From the NCBI GenBank assembly GCA_902784305.1, contig CACZUK010000014.1:1-60720 (forward strand): 60,720 nucleotides of DNA, read 5' to 3'. A program made the translations under genes and the position numbers. Every line of letters starts with the position of its first letter. Position 1 is the stretch's first letter. The notes under the pieces were generated by a model. That model was not told the origin of the DNA. It worked only from the letters and a program-made list of their open reading frames with translations, and did not search any database. The DNA is from Oscillospiraceae bacterium (GTDB lineage: Bacteria; Bacillota; Clostridia; Oscillospirales; Oscillospiraceae). Shown here piece after piece: positions 40,961 through 51,221 of the stretch.

Positions 40961-42907
40961 ATGGCGGTGAAAAAGCCCGCAAAGAAAGCAAAGAAGGCTA
41001 TCCCCAGCCCCAAGTCCAATCCCGTGGTGGAAGTGGTGGAAGAGGCCATCCGCAATGCCAATGAGTTCGAGACCCGTCTGGAGCGGCATATCGGCGAGCT
41101 GCGCTGGCTGTTCTTCGAGCTCTACGAGAACATGGCCCTCGAGGCCCGGGAGGAGAGCTTCAGCGAGCTGCTCCAGAGAATGCGCGCTGCCTACGACCGG
41201 CGCCGCGACGGCCTCAAGGAAATGGACCGCAAGCGCGAGGCCAATCCCGGCTGGTACAAGGACAACAAGCTGCTGGGCATGTGCCTGTACGTCAAGCCCT
41301 TCGCCGGCAACCTGAAGGGCGTGCAGAACGCCTTGGACTACATCCAGGAATCCAACGTCAACTACCTCCACTTCATGCCCCTGCTCGACACCGTGGACGG
41401 GCGCAGCGACGGCGGCTACGCCGTGGCCGACTTCCGCAAGGTCAAGCCGGAGCTGGGCACCATGCAGGACCTGGCCGAGCTCACCGCTGACTGCCACAAG
41501 CGCGGCATCTCCTGCTGCATGGACTTCGTGATGAACCACACCAGCGAGGACCATGAGTGGGCCAAGCGCGCCAGAGCCGGTGAAAAGGAGTATCAGGATT
41601 ACTACTTCTTCTACGACAACTGGGACATCCCCAACGAGTATGAGAAGTATGTGCCCCAGGTGTTTCCCACCACCGCGCCCGGCAACTTCACCTGGCTGGA
41701 GGACTGCCAGAAGATCGTTCTCACCTCCTTCTACCCCTATCAGTGGGACCTGAACTACTGGAACCCCAAGGTCTTCATCGAGATGGCCGACAACATGATG
41801 TTCCTCTCCAACGAGGGCATGGACGTCATCCGCATCGACGCGGTTCCCTACATCTGGAAGCAGCTGGGCACCGACTGCCGCAACCTGCCCCAGGTCCACA
41901 CCATCGTGCGCATGTGCCGCATGATCTGCGAGGTCGTCTGCCCCGGCACCATCCTGCTGGGCGAGGTCGTCATGGCCCCCGAGAAGCTGGCCCCCTACTT
42001 CGGCACCGTTGACAAGCCCGAGTGTCACATGCTCTACAACGCCACCACCATGTGCACCATGTGGTCCACCGTTGCCACCCGGGACACCCGCCTGCTGCGC
42101 CATCAGATGGACGCGGTGAACAACCTGCCCAAGGAGTACACCTTCCTCAACTACGTCCGCTGCCACGACGACATCGGCTGGGGTCTGGACTACCCCTGGC
42201 TGGCCTGGAACTTCGGTCAGCAGGAGGTCCCCCACAAGAAGTACCTCAACGACTTCTTCACCAACAAGATTCCCTCCTACGCCCGGGGCGAGCTGTACAA
42301 CGACGATCCCCGTCTGGGCGACGCCCGCCTGTGCGGCACCACCGCCTCCCTGGTGGGCATCGAGGCCGCCGAGTACGAGCACGATCAGCACAAGCTGGAG
42401 CTGGCCACCGACTTTGACCTGATGCTCCACGCCTTCCTGCTGGGTCAGACCGGTCTGCCCATCCTGTATGCCGGCGACGAAATCGGTCAGCTCAACGACT
42501 ACGGCTACCACAACGATCCCCTCAAGTGGGACGACAGCCGCTACATCCACCGCGGCAACTTCAAGTGGGATGAGGTCGATCTGCGCCACGACGTGCACAC
42601 CCGTCAGGGCAAGATCTACCAGGGCCTGCTGAAGCTGGAGAACATCCGCAAGTCCAACCCCATCTTCGGGCCGGAGTCCGATATGTGGACCTTCTGGGCT
42701 GGCCACGAGTCCCTTCTGGGCCTCAAGCGGAAGCTGAGCGAGCAGATTCTGACTGCCGTCTACAACTTCTCCGAGTCTCCCCAGCACGTCAGCCTGGAGG
42801 CCTATGGCCCCCACATCGACCTGCTCACCGGCGAGAAGCTGGACATCGTGGGCGATTGGGAGCTGGCCCCTTACGGCTTCCTCTGGATTCTCTACAATCC
42901 CCAGTAA
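40961..42907 (+). CDS. amylosucrase-like GH13 glucansucrase
   Basis: A 648-residue cytoplasmic enzyme with no signal peptide. After a Lys/Ala-rich N-terminus and a helical domain, it has a GH13 barrel. Catalytic residues by comparison with Neisseria amylosucrase are nucleophile Asp293 (VIRIDAV), acid/base Glu335 (LLGEVV) and Asp403 (CHDDIGW). IWKQLGTDCRNLPQ and GDEIGQLND are amylosucrase-like. The likely reaction is sucrose to alpha-1,4-glucan plus fructose; sucrose hydrolysis or phosphorolysis cannot be excluded. The ATG at 40961 is preferred to a GTG at 40952 because ACGGAG is 8 bases upstream. Codon bias matches scrK. Confidence 0.85.
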   Translation: MAVKKPAKKAKKAIPSPKSNPVVEVVEEAIRNANEFETRLERHIGELRWLFFELYENMALEAREESFSELLQRMRAAYDRRRDGLKEMDRKREANPGWYKDNKLLGMCLYVKPFAGNLKGVQNALDYIQESNVNYLHFMPLLDTVDGRSDGGYAVADFRKVKPELGTMQDLAELTADCHKRGISCCMDFVMNHTSEDHEWAKRARAGEKEYQDYYFFYDNWDIPNEYEKYVPQVFPTTAPGNFTWLEDCQKIVLTSFYPYQWDLNYWNPKVFIEMADNMMFLSNEGMDVIRIDAVPYIWKQLGTDCRNLPQVHTIVRMCRMICEVVCPGTILLGEVVMAPEKLAPYFGTVDKPECHMLYNATTMCTMWSTVATRDTRLLRHQMDAVNNLPKEYTFLNYVRCHDDIGWGLDYPWLAWNFGQQEVPHKKYLNDFFTNKIPSYARGELYNDDPRLGDARLCGTTASLVGIEAAEYEHDQHKLELATDFDLMLHAFLLGQTGLPILYAGDEIGQLNDYGYHNDPLKWDDSRYIHRGNFKWDEVDLRHDVHTRQGKIYQGLLKLENIRKSNPIFGPESDMWTFWAGHESLLGLKRKLSEQILTAVYNFSESPQHVSLEAYGPHIDLLTGEKLDIVGDWELAPYGFLWILYNPQ

Positions 42908-42957
42908 CACCATCTTTTCCCGGCCTCCGCTGCCCCGCGCGGCGGAGGCCCTTCTCC

Positions 42958-43022
42958 CTTCACCGCACAGAGGAGAGCGCAGCGCCCCGCGCCCTTGTCT
43001 CCGCGTGCGGTGAAGGTTTTTT
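42958..43022 (+). terminator. terminator of the scrK-amylosucrase operon
   Basis: An 11-bp stem (42958-42968 with 43005-43015) enclosing a GC-rich region, followed by G and six T. A second GC hairpin (GGCCTCCGC/GCGGAGGCC) lies at about 42922-42950. Confidence 0.75.
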
Positions 43023-43046
43023 GTCCCCATTTTGCCCCGCGACGCC

Positions 43047-43075
43047 TTGATTTTGGCCCTCTCTTCGCGTATAAT
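43047..43075 (+). promoter_or_regulatory. promoter of the hydrolase gene cluster
   Basis: TTGATT (43047-43052), 17 bases and TATAAT (43070-43075). Confidence 0.75.
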
Positions 43076-43131
43076 GGGACGTGTAAGGCCGTCTGCCTCC
43101 CGCGCGGCGGCCTCTGGGAGGAGGAATTCCC

Positions 43132-43905
43132 GTGGAGAAGGCACTCACCATCAATCAGGCCCCCTGGAGCATCCGATGCAGGCTCTTCTGCCCCGATTCC
43201 GGAGCGGTGCGCACCGTTTTGGTCTACGCCCACGGCTTCGGCGGCAGTAAGGACGGAACCGTCCCCAAGAGATTGGCGCAGAAGCTCCTGTCCAAGCACA
43301 AGGACGCCGCCCTGCTGGCCTTCGACTGGCCCTGCCACGGGACCGATGGCCGGAAGAGCCTCCTGCTCTCGGACTGCGACGCCTACCTGGACCAGGTGCT
43401 GCGCTATGTGGAGCAGCGCTTCCACCCGGACCGGCTCTGGGGCATGGCCACCAGCTTCGGCGGTTTTCTGTTCCTCCGGCGGCTGATGAACCAGGGCAAT
43501 CCCTTTGAAAAGCTGGTACTGCGGTGCCCGGCAGTGAACTTTCCCCGGCTGTTGGAGGAGGTCATTCTCACACCGGAGCAGCTCTCAAAGCTCCGCTCCG
43601 GCAAGGCCGTGACGGCGGGCTTTGAGCGAAAGATGAAGCTCACCCGCGCCTTCCTGGAGGAGCTTCGGCACGCGGATGTGGAGCAGCTGGACTTCAGCCC
43701 CTTCGCATCGCGGCTGCTCATCCTCCACGGCGACAAGGACCGCGTCATTCCCATCGAAACCGTCCGCGCCTTCGCCCAACGCAGCGGCATCCCCTTCATT
43801 CCCATCGAAAACGCCGACCACGGCTTTCAGGACCCCCAGCGGCTGGATTTGGCCCTCCGGGCAGCGCTGGACTTTTACGCTCAATCTCACCAGAGGGAGG
43901 ACTAA
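43132..43905 (+). CDS. alpha/beta-hydrolase
   Basis: A 257-residue soluble alpha/beta-hydrolase. It has an oxyanion HGFGG motif near residue 34, the nucleophile Ser in MATSFGGF (about residue 106), the acid in LHGDKDRVIP and the base His in NADHGF. It resembles bacterial S9-like esterases or peptidases; the substrate is unknown. The start is a GTG 7 bases after GGAGGAGG. It opens a three-gene run, with the next ATG two bases past its stop. Confidence 0.82.
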   Translation: MEKALTINQAPWSIRCRLFCPDSGAVRTVLVYAHGFGGSKDGTVPKRLAQKLLSKHKDAALLAFDWPCHGTDGRKSLLLSDCDAYLDQVLRYVEQRFHPDRLWGMATSFGGFLFLRRLMNQGNPFEKLVLRCPAVNFPRLLEEVILTPEQLSKLRSGKAVTAGFERKMKLTRAFLEELRHADVEQLDFSPFASRLLILHGDKDRVIPIETVRAFAQRSGIPFIPIENADHGFQDPQRLDLALRAALDFYAQSHQRED

Positions 43906-43907
43906 GG

Positions 43908-44996
43908 ATGGAACTCACGAAAATTGTTATCACCGGCGGCCCATGCGGCGGAAAATCCACCGCTATGAGCTGGATTCAGAACGCCTTCGCCACCATGGGC
44001 TACACCGTCCTCTTCGTCCCCGAAACCGCCACGGAGCTCATCAGCGGCGGCGTGGCCCCCTGGACCTGCGGCACCAACGGGGAGTACCAGAAGTGTCAGA
44101 TGAAGCTCCAGCTGGAGAAGGAAAAGGTCTTCGAGCAGGGCGCGCGCAGCATGAAGGTGGACAAAATCCTCATGGTTTGTGACCGCGGCGCCCTGGACAA
44201 CAAGGTCTACATGAACGAGGAGGAGTACCAGGCCGTGCTGGACTTCCTCAACACCAATGAAATCGAGCTGCGGGACAACTACGACGCGGTGTTCCATCTG
44301 GTCACCGCCGCCAAGGGTGCCGTGGAGTTCTACACCCTGTCCAACAACGCCGCGCGCATTGAGAGCGTGGAGCAGGCCATCGCCATGGACGACAAATTCA
44401 TCCACTGCTGGACGGGGCACCCTCACCTGCGGGTCATCGACAATTCCACCAACTTTGAGAACAAAATGAAGCGGCTGATTGCGGAAATCTCCTCTTTTCT
44501 GGGTGAAACGCTGGGGGCTTACGACAGCAAGCGCCGTTTCCTGATTGAGTACCCGGACCTGGAGGCCCTGGAGCGCAATCCCAACTGCCAGCGCATTGAA
44601 ATCATCCAGACCTACCTCAAGTCCAACGCGGACGAGGAGGTCCGGGTCCGGCAGCGGGGCTACGGCGGCCACTACATCTACTACAAGACCGTCCGGCGGC
44701 TGGTCGGCGGCCAGAAGCGGGTGGAGGTGGAGAAGCGGCTGACCCAGTCCCAGTACCTCACCCTGCTCATGGAGGCGGACACCACCCGGCGTCAGGTTCG
44801 GAAGAATCGCTACTGCCTGATGCACGAGGGGCAGTACTTTGAGATTGACGTGTACCCCTTCTGGGACCACCAGGCCATTCTGGAAATCGAGCAGAGCGAG
44901 GAAGGGCAGGAGATTCACTTCCCCCCGGAGCTGAAGATTCTCCGGGAGGTGACAGAGGACGAGCGCTACGAGACCTCTGCCCTCGCCGTGATTTGA
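43908..44996 (+). CDS. AAA-type ATPase (NadR/TTD14-like) with C-terminal CYTH-like domain
   Basis: A 362-residue soluble protein. The N-terminal P-loop domain has Walker A GGPCGGKST (residues 10-18) and a VCDRGALDN segment. The C-terminal half (about 205-350) looks like a CYTH/triphosphate-tunnel domain, with paired acidic and basic strands (RRFLIEYP, RVRQRGYGG, RVEVEKRLT, RYCLMHEGQYFEIDVYP). The combination resembles eukaryotic TTD14-type GTP/lipid-binding proteins. Its role in bacteria is not known to me; nucleotide or polyphosphate handling is a guess. Confidence 0.75.
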   Translation: MELTKIVITGGPCGGKSTAMSWIQNAFATMGYTVLFVPETATELISGGVAPWTCGTNGEYQKCQMKLQLEKEKVFEQGARSMKVDKILMVCDRGALDNKVYMNEEEYQAVLDFLNTNEIELRDNYDAVFHLVTAAKGAVEFYTLSNNAARIESVEQAIAMDDKFIHCWTGHPHLRVIDNSTNFENKMKRLIAEISSFLGETLGAYDSKRRFLIEYPDLEALERNPNCQRIEIIQTYLKSNADEEVRVRQRGYGGHYIYYKTVRRLVGGQKRVEVEKRLTQSQYLTLLMEADTTRRQVRKNRYCLMHEGQYFEIDVYPFWDHQAILEIEQSEEGQEIHFPPELKILREVTEDERYETSALAVI

Positions 44997-45069
44997 GGAG
45001 CACGCCGCTCCGTCTCTCCCGCGCCCGTTCCCGGGCTCGGATGATAACTCCATTGGAAAGGATGTTTCT

Positions 45070-45726
45070 ATGAAGAATCGTACCGCTTTGCTGGCTCTGT
45101 CCGCCGTTTCCGGGGGGCTGTTCCTTCTCACTTTGGTGCTGGTGCGCACTGTGGATGTGGCTGCCGTCGGCCCGGCGGGCACCTCCATCGGCTTGAGCCA
45201 CCTCAACGCCGCCTTCCACCAGCTCACGGGTCAGCATCCCCTGTTTTACAGCATCTCCTCCCTGCTGGGCTACGGAATCCTGGCTCTTGCGGCCCTTATG
45301 GCCGTTTTGGGCCTGATTCAGCTCATTCAGGAACGCAGTCTGCGAAAGGTGGAGCCCTCCTTCCTGCTGCTGGGGGGACTCTACGCCGTCACCCTCGCCC
45401 TTTACGCCCTCTTCGAGGTGGTCATCATCAACTACCGGCCCATTCTGGAGGCGGGCCAGACCTTCCCGGAGGCTTCCTTTCCCTCCACCCACACCATGCT
45501 GGCCGTGGTCATTCTGGGCAGCCTCAGCCTGCTGCTGGAGCGCTACGTCTACGACGAGGTCTATTGCAGAGCCCTCAAGACCCTGTGCTGGGTTGTGATG
45601 GCGACAACCGTGGTGACAAGGCTTCTGAGCGGCGTGCACTGGCTGACGGACATCCTCGCCGGTGTGTTCCTGGGCCTGTTTCTGGTCCTCGCTTTCGATT
45701 TGATGCTGGAGGAGCTGGGCGCCTGA
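45070..45726 (+). CDS. PAP2-family membrane phosphatase
   Basis: A 218-residue membrane protein with about six hydrophobic segments. It has the three phosphatase motifs of the PAP2 superfamily: an Arg-containing INYRPIL, PSTHTM and RLLSGVHWLTDI. The first motif is shorter than the usual KxxxxxxRP. It probably acts on a lipid phosphate such as phosphatidate or undecaprenyl pyrophosphate at the outer face of the membrane. It ends the rightward cluster. Confidence 0.82.
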   Translation: MKNRTALLALSAVSGGLFLLTLVLVRTVDVAAVGPAGTSIGLSHLNAAFHQLTGQHPLFYSISSLLGYGILALAALMAVLGLIQLIQERSLRKVEPSFLLLGGLYAVTLALYALFEVVIINYRPILEAGQTFPEASFPSTHTMLAVVILGSLSLLLERYVYDEVYCRALKTLCWVVMATTVVTRLLSGVHWLTDILAGVFLGLFLVLAFDLMLEELGA

Positions 45727-45767
45727 AGCTGTCCCCTCCCCTACATCATTTTCCAAAAAGATACACA

Positions 45768-45802
45768 AAAACGCCCGACAAGCTCATCCTGCCGGGCGTT
45801 TT
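45768..45802. terminator. terminator between convergent PAP2 and MBL genes
   Basis: A 10-bp stem (45768-45777 with 45793-45802) whose arms end in AAAA/TTTT, so it can serve both directions. Confidence 0.75.
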
Positions 45803-45808
45803 CCATGT

Positions 45809-46610
45809 TTATAATTGCAGAGTCTCCCCGCAGTGGACGTAGTGAAGCCGCTGTCCGAGAATGGCCTTCATCTCCCGGAAGGGCTCCAGCCCGGTACAAT
45901 GGCAGGTGTACAGCTCCCCGCCGTAGTGCTCCCTGAGCCAGAAAGCCGTTTGGCGGATGAGGTCCAAATCCTCCCGGGTATAGCCGCCCGCGCGCTTCAT
46001 CATGTGAAAGCCGCTGACCACCGCGTCCGGCTCGCCTCCTCACAATTCCCTGATGGGCGCAGCCGGAGAGCAAAACGCGCGTATCCCAATCTTCACGGAC
46101 CACCAAGTACTGCTCGTGGTCAAAAGGGTCCTGGACCATCTGTCCCTCCCGCTGGCAGAAGAGCCGGCGGTTGGACCGGGGCCAGAGCTTCTCATGGGAA
46201 GCTCCGTCAAACAGGGACAGCTCCTCGTCCAGGTCCACCCGGCCCTGGGTCCACACCAGGTTGGGCAGCGCGGCAATGTCCGGGTCCATGCCGTTGTAGC
46301 GATAGCCCTTCGGGTCCAGAGAAAAGCGCGGCTGCTCCGCCCCCTTGTGGAGGTAGATGGCGGCGTGAGGGTTCCGGCGGGCAAAAGCCGGGAGGCCGTC
46401 GGCGTGGTCGTAGTGGCCGTGGCTCAGAACCACCGTGTCCACCCGGGACAGGTCCACGCCCAAAGCGTCGGCGTTGTCCACCAGAACCGGGCCGGGCCCC
46501 GCGTCCATGAGCAGACGGTGATGCTGCGTTTCAATGTAAAAGCTCAGGCCGTGGGCGCTCTGACAGCCCTCCGCCCCGGGGGTGTTCTCCACCAGATTGA
46601 TGAGTTTCAT
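45809..46610 (-). pseudogene. metallo-beta-lactamase-fold hydrolase, frameshifted
   Basis: The N-terminal part (from 46610) has the MBL zinc motif SHGHYDHADG (about residue 65) and reads well through LLSGCAHQGIV. It then runs out of family sequence near 46040. The proper C-terminus continues in another frame from about 46035 to 45809 (EPDAVVSGFHMMKRAG, then YTCHCTGLEPF and LHYVHCGETLQL). Relatives have about ten more residues between the two parts, so a short deletion that is not a multiple of three seems to have removed them. Family members resemble 7,8-dihydropterin synthase-like MBL proteins. A sequencing error is the alternative. Confidence 0.75.
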
Positions 46611-46684
46611 GGCTTTTCCCCTTTCCAGTCGGTTTCTTCTCTCAGTTTACCACGCAAAGGGGGCAAATGCCAGTCCAAACTGCG

Positions 46685-46724
46685 AAACCGCGCCTCTGTT
46701 CGGAACAGAGACGCGGTTTTTCTC
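46685..46724 (-). terminator. hairpin after galE
   Basis: A 16-bp stem (46685-46700 with 46704-46719, one wobble) with a 3-base loop. The T-run is better on the plus strand than on the minus strand, so it may act both ways. Confidence 0.7.
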
Positions 46725-46736
46725 AGAAAGAAGGAC

Positions 46737-47744
46737 TTATTTGGACCACTTGCCGCACTGCCATCTCCAGGAATCCCGGCACATATCCTGAAGGGACAGC
46801 TCCGCCTTCCAGCCCAGCACCTTCTCGGCCTTCTCGGTGGAGGCGTAGCAGGTGGCGATGTCGCCGGCCCGGCGGGGGGCGATTTCATAGGGAATCTTCA
46901 GGCTGTTGGCCTCCTCGAAGGCGTGAACGATGTCCAGCACGCTGTATCCGATGCCGGTGCCCAGGTTGAACACCTCACAGCCGGTGTGCTCCGTGCTGTA
47001 GTTGTAGGCGGCCACGTGGCCCTTGGCCAGGTCCACCACATGGATGTAGTCCCGCACGCCGGTGCCGTCGGGAGTGGGATAGTCGTCGCCGAAGACGCTC
47101 AGATGGTCCCGGATGCCGGCGGCCACCTGGGTGATGTAGGGCATCAGGTTGTTGGGGATGCCGTTGGGCTTCTCGCCGATCATGCCGGAGGCGTGGGCGC
47201 CGATGGGGTTGAAGTAGCGCAGCAGCACCACGGACAGCTCCGGGTCGGCGGCGGCGGCGTCCTTGAGAATCTGCTCAATCATGAACTTCGTCCAGCCGTA
47301 GGGGTTGGTGCAGCCCAGCTCCTTGGCGTCCTCGGTGAAGGGCACCTTGTCGGAGGTACCGTAGACCGTGGCGGAAGAGCTGAAGATGAAGCGGTGGCAG
47401 CCGTACTTCTTCATGGTCTCCAGCAGGGTCAGCGTGGAGTCCAGGTTGTTGCGGTAATAGGCCACGGGAATCTGAACGCTCTCCCCCACCGCCTTGAAGC
47501 CGGCGAAGTGAATCACCGCGTCGATGCTGTTCTCGGAGAAGACCTTCTCCATCACGGCCTTGTCCGCCACGTCTCCCTTGTAGAACACGGGACGCTTGCC
47601 GGTGATGACCTCAATCCGGTCCACCACGGAGGCGGAGCTGTTGGACAGATCGTCCACGATGACCACATCCTGATTCACGCAAAGCAGCTCCACAGCGGTA
47701 TGGGAGCCAATAAAACCGGTGCCGCCGGTGCACAAAATAGACAT
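46737..47744 (-). CDS. galE: UDP-glucose 4-epimerase
   Basis: A 335-residue NAD-dependent short-chain dehydrogenase that interconverts UDP-glucose and UDP-galactose for galactose use and envelope sugars. TGGTGFIG at residues 6-13 is the NAD site, and SSSATVYG with YGWTK (catalytic Tyr and Lys) follows. The start is the ATG after AAAGGACGG; a longer frame to 47810 overlaps the promoter. It is monocistronic. Confidence 0.95.
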   Translation of the reverse strand: MSILCTGGTGFIGSHTAVELLCVNQDVVIVDDLSNSSASVVDRIEVITGKRPVFYKGDVADKAVMEKVFSENSIDAVIHFAGFKAVGESVQIPVAYYRNNLDSTLTLLETMKKYGCHRFIFSSSATVYGTSDKVPFTEDAKELGCTNPYGWTKFMIEQILKDAAAADPELSVVLLRYFNPIGAHASGMIGEKPNGIPNNLMPYITQVAAGIRDHLSVFGDDYPTPDGTGVRDYIHVVDLAKGHVAAYNYSTEHTGCEVFNLGTGIGYSVLDIVHAFEEANSLKIPYEIAPRRAGDIATCYASTEKAEKVLGWKAELSLQDMCRDSWRWQCGKWSK

Positions 47745-47798
47745 AGAAATACCGTCCTTTCGGTGATTTGAGATGCGGTTTCGCCGCCTCTTTCTGCT

Positions 47799-47827
47799 AT
47801 TGTAGCTCACATTCCGCCGCTTGACAA
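47799..47827 (-). promoter_or_regulatory. promoter of galE
   Basis: TTGTCA (47827-47822), 17 bases and TACAAT (47804-47799) on the minus strand. Confidence 0.75.
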
Positions 47828-47850
47828 GGGGCTTTTGTTACATCCGCAGG

Positions 47851-47892
47851 AAAAATGTGACCGACACGCCCGGCAGGGGCGCATCGGTCACA
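47851..47892 (-). terminator. terminator of the dnaG-rpoD operon
   Basis: TGTGACCGA at 47856-47864 pairs with 47884-47892 and the stem continues inward; five T follow on the minus strand. Confidence 0.85.
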
Positions 47893-47906
47893 AGGATTCT
47901 CATTTC

Positions 47907-49154
<1,248 letters not shown>

Positions 49155-49191
49155 TGGCGTTCCTCCATCTTATGTGTGCGGAATGTGTGGC

Positions 49192-50934
49192 TTATGTGTT
49201 GTTTCTGCTGCGCTTGTCCCGAATCAGGGTGAGCAGGTCCCCGTCCCCGGACATGGTTCGCTTGCGGTACTCTGACTGAATGGTGCTGACATAGTCGGCC
49301 AGCGCCTGCTCCGCGCTGCCCTGTCGCTCGGGGGTCTGGAGAATCCGGGTCAGGTGGCTCAGCTCCTCCGGGGCGAGCCGGGCGCTGAGGCTGTCCAGGG
49401 TGCTCTCCAGCCCCTCCTCCCAGCGCTGACGCAGCAGCTGGAAGATGTGCTGAAGCACCGGGGCGGAAAACTGCTCCTCCTTCAGGCTCCCCAGCCGCTC
49501 AAACAGGCTCGGGTCCATCAGCACCAGGCGGATAACCCCCTCCTCTGCCAGCGCGGAGCGGACGTGCTCATATCGGAAGCTGCGCTGGTCCGGCTGGTGA
49601 TTCGCCGCCGGTGTCAGCGCCTTTCGCTCCTCCTGCCGACGGGTGCGCCAGCTCTTCTGACGGCGCTGCCGCTCCACCTCTTCGCTCATCACCTTGCTCT
49701 CCACGCCCGCCGCCCGGGCCGCGCGGCTGCCGTAGACCTCCCGCTCCACCGGGCTGGGCATGAGCGCCACGAACTGCGCCGCCTCCTGGAGAAAGCGCAC
49801 CCGCTGCTCGTCGTCGGTCAGGTCGTACTTCTTCTGAATCTGGAGCAGCTGGTACTCCGCCTGATTCTCCGACTGGTCCAGCAGCCGCTGGAAGGCTGAC
49901 GGGCCATACTGCTTCAAAAACTCGTCCGGGTCCTTGGCACCCACCACCTTGAGCACCTTTACATTCAGACCCACCCGGTTCAGAATCCCGATGGCCCGCT
50001 TCGCCGCGGCCACGCCCGCCTCGTCGGAGTCGTAGGAGAGGACGATCTCCTTGGTGTACTTGGCCAGCAGGCGGGCGTGGTCCTCCGTGAGGGAGGTGCC
50101 CAGGGACGCCACAGCGCAGTCAAAGCCCGCCTGATGCAGGGCAATGGTGTCCATATAGCCCTCAGTGAGGATAATCTGGCCCGCCTTGGACTTTTTGACG
50201 ATATTCATCGCAAAAAGGTTCCGGCTCTTGTTGTAGATGAGGGTGTCCGGGGAGTTGAGGTACTTGGGCTTCGTGTCGTCCAGCACCCGGCCGCCGAAGC
50301 CGATGACGTTCCCCCGCAGGTCGATGATGGGGAACATCACCCGCCCCCGAAACCGGTCGTAGATGCGGCCCTTGTCCGTGCTCACCGCCAGGCCCGCGTC
50401 CAGCAGCTCCCGCTTGGTGTAGCCCTTGGTCTGCATGGCCTTCAGCAGGGCATCCCACTCGGGAAAGGCGTAGCCCAGACCGAAGTTGGTGATGGTCCTT
50501 TTGCTCAAACCCCGGCGCGCAAAGTAGCGGCGCCCCGGCTCCGCCTGGGGGGTGGACAGATTGGCGTGAAACCAGCGCGCAGCGGCCTTGTTCAGCTCCA
50601 GCAGACGCTCCCGGCGCTTGCGCTGCCCCTCGTCCTCGTTGTACTCCGGCATGGGAATTCCCGCCCGCTTGGCCAGAATCGCCACCGCGTCGGTGAAGCC
50701 CACGCCCTCCTCCTCCATAACGAAGCTCACCGCGCCGCCGCCCTTGTGGCAGCCAAAGCAGTAGTACATCTGCTTGTCCGGCGTGACGGAGAAGGACGGC
50801 GTCTTTTCACTGTGGAAGGGGCAGCAGGCCCAGTAGCGTCCGCCCTTCTTCTGGAGGGGAACATAGGAGGAAATCAGGTCCACAATGTCCGTCCGGGACA
50901 TCAAATCGTCCAAAAAGGACTCCGGAATTGCCAT
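49192..50934 (-). CDS. dnaG: DNA primase
   Basis: It makes RNA primers for replication. The 580-residue protein has an N-terminal CHC2 zinc finger (CCPFHSEKTPSF and YYCFGCHKGG, about residues 36-66), the core with EGYMDTIAL and the TOPRIM acidic cluster (SYDSDEAGV, about 305). A divergent C-terminal helicase-interaction domain follows. GGGGAGGCGGCAG precedes the ATG. A 287-base upstream region contains a possible leader stem (CGCCGCG/CGCGGCG) but no promoter I trust. Confidence 0.97.
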   Translation of the reverse strand: MAIPESFLDDLMSRTDIVDLISSYVPLQKKGGRYWACCPFHSEKTPSFSVTPDKQMYYCFGCHKGGGAVSFVMEEEGVGFTDAVAILAKRAGIPMPEYNEDEGQRKRRERLLELNKAAARWFHANLSTPQAEPGRRYFARRGLSKRTITNFGLGYAFPEWDALLKAMQTKGYTKRELLDAGLAVSTDKGRIYDRFRGRVMFPIIDLRGNVIGFGGRVLDDTKPKYLNSPDTLIYNKSRNLFAMNIVKKSKAGQIILTEGYMDTIALHQAGFDCAVASLGTSLTEDHARLLAKYTKEIVLSYDSDEAGVAAAKRAIGILNRVGLNVKVLKVVGAKDPDEFLKQYGPSAFQRLLDQSENQAEYQLLQIQKKYDLTDDEQRVRFLQEAAQFVALMPSPVEREVYGSRAARAAGVESKVMSEEVERQRRQKSWRTRRQEERKALTPAANHQPDQRSFRYEHVRSALAEEGVIRLVLMDPSLFERLGSLKEEQFSAPVLQHIFQLLRQRWEEGLESTLDSLSARLAPEELSHLTRILQTPERQGSAEQALADYVSTIQSEYRKRTMSGDGDLLTLIRDKRSRNNT

Positions 50935-51168
50935 TCTGCCGCCTCCCCTCTCTTAGAAATCACGGTTTTTTTGCCCGCGGATGGAAAGAGAAAAGGAGAC
51001 GCCGCGTGCCGGAGCTGAGCTTCCCCGGCCCCAGCGCTAAAACACCGCGGCGCGCTTTCCTTTTTTCCTTCTAATATCTTATACGCAGTTTTTCGCCCTT
51101 ATCCTTTTAAAAACTGAAAAATTTTTGAGAGCGCTCCGCCGCGGCGAGGTTTCTTGCCGTACAGGAAC
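50935..51168. other. spacer between mgtE and dnaG
   Basis: No gene. On the minus strand it would be the dnaG leader. There is a 7-bp CGCCGCG/CGCGGCG pairing and AT-rich stretches near 51070-51130, but no clear -35/-10 pair. Confidence 0.35.
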
Positions 51169-51208
51169 CAAAAACAGGAAGAGAAAGGCAAAATCCTTCC
51201 TCTTCCTG
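51169..51208 (-). terminator. terminator of mgtE
   Basis: A 9-bp stem (51175-51183 with 51200-51208) followed by five T on the minus strand. Confidence 0.85.
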
Positions 51209-51221
51209 TAGCTTTTGTTGT

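Noticed and set aside
39911-43144. A 1077-codon open frame on the minus strand
   Set aside because: It is antisense to the fructokinase and amylosucrase genes, whose C/G-ending codons leave few stops on the other strand. The translation is a low-complexity Val/Gly/Leu-rich product.
47745-47810. N-terminal extension of GalE
   Set aside because: The extra 22 residues are Arg/Lys-rich, overlap the promoter, and the internal ATG has a good ribosome site and begins at the family's normal N-terminus.
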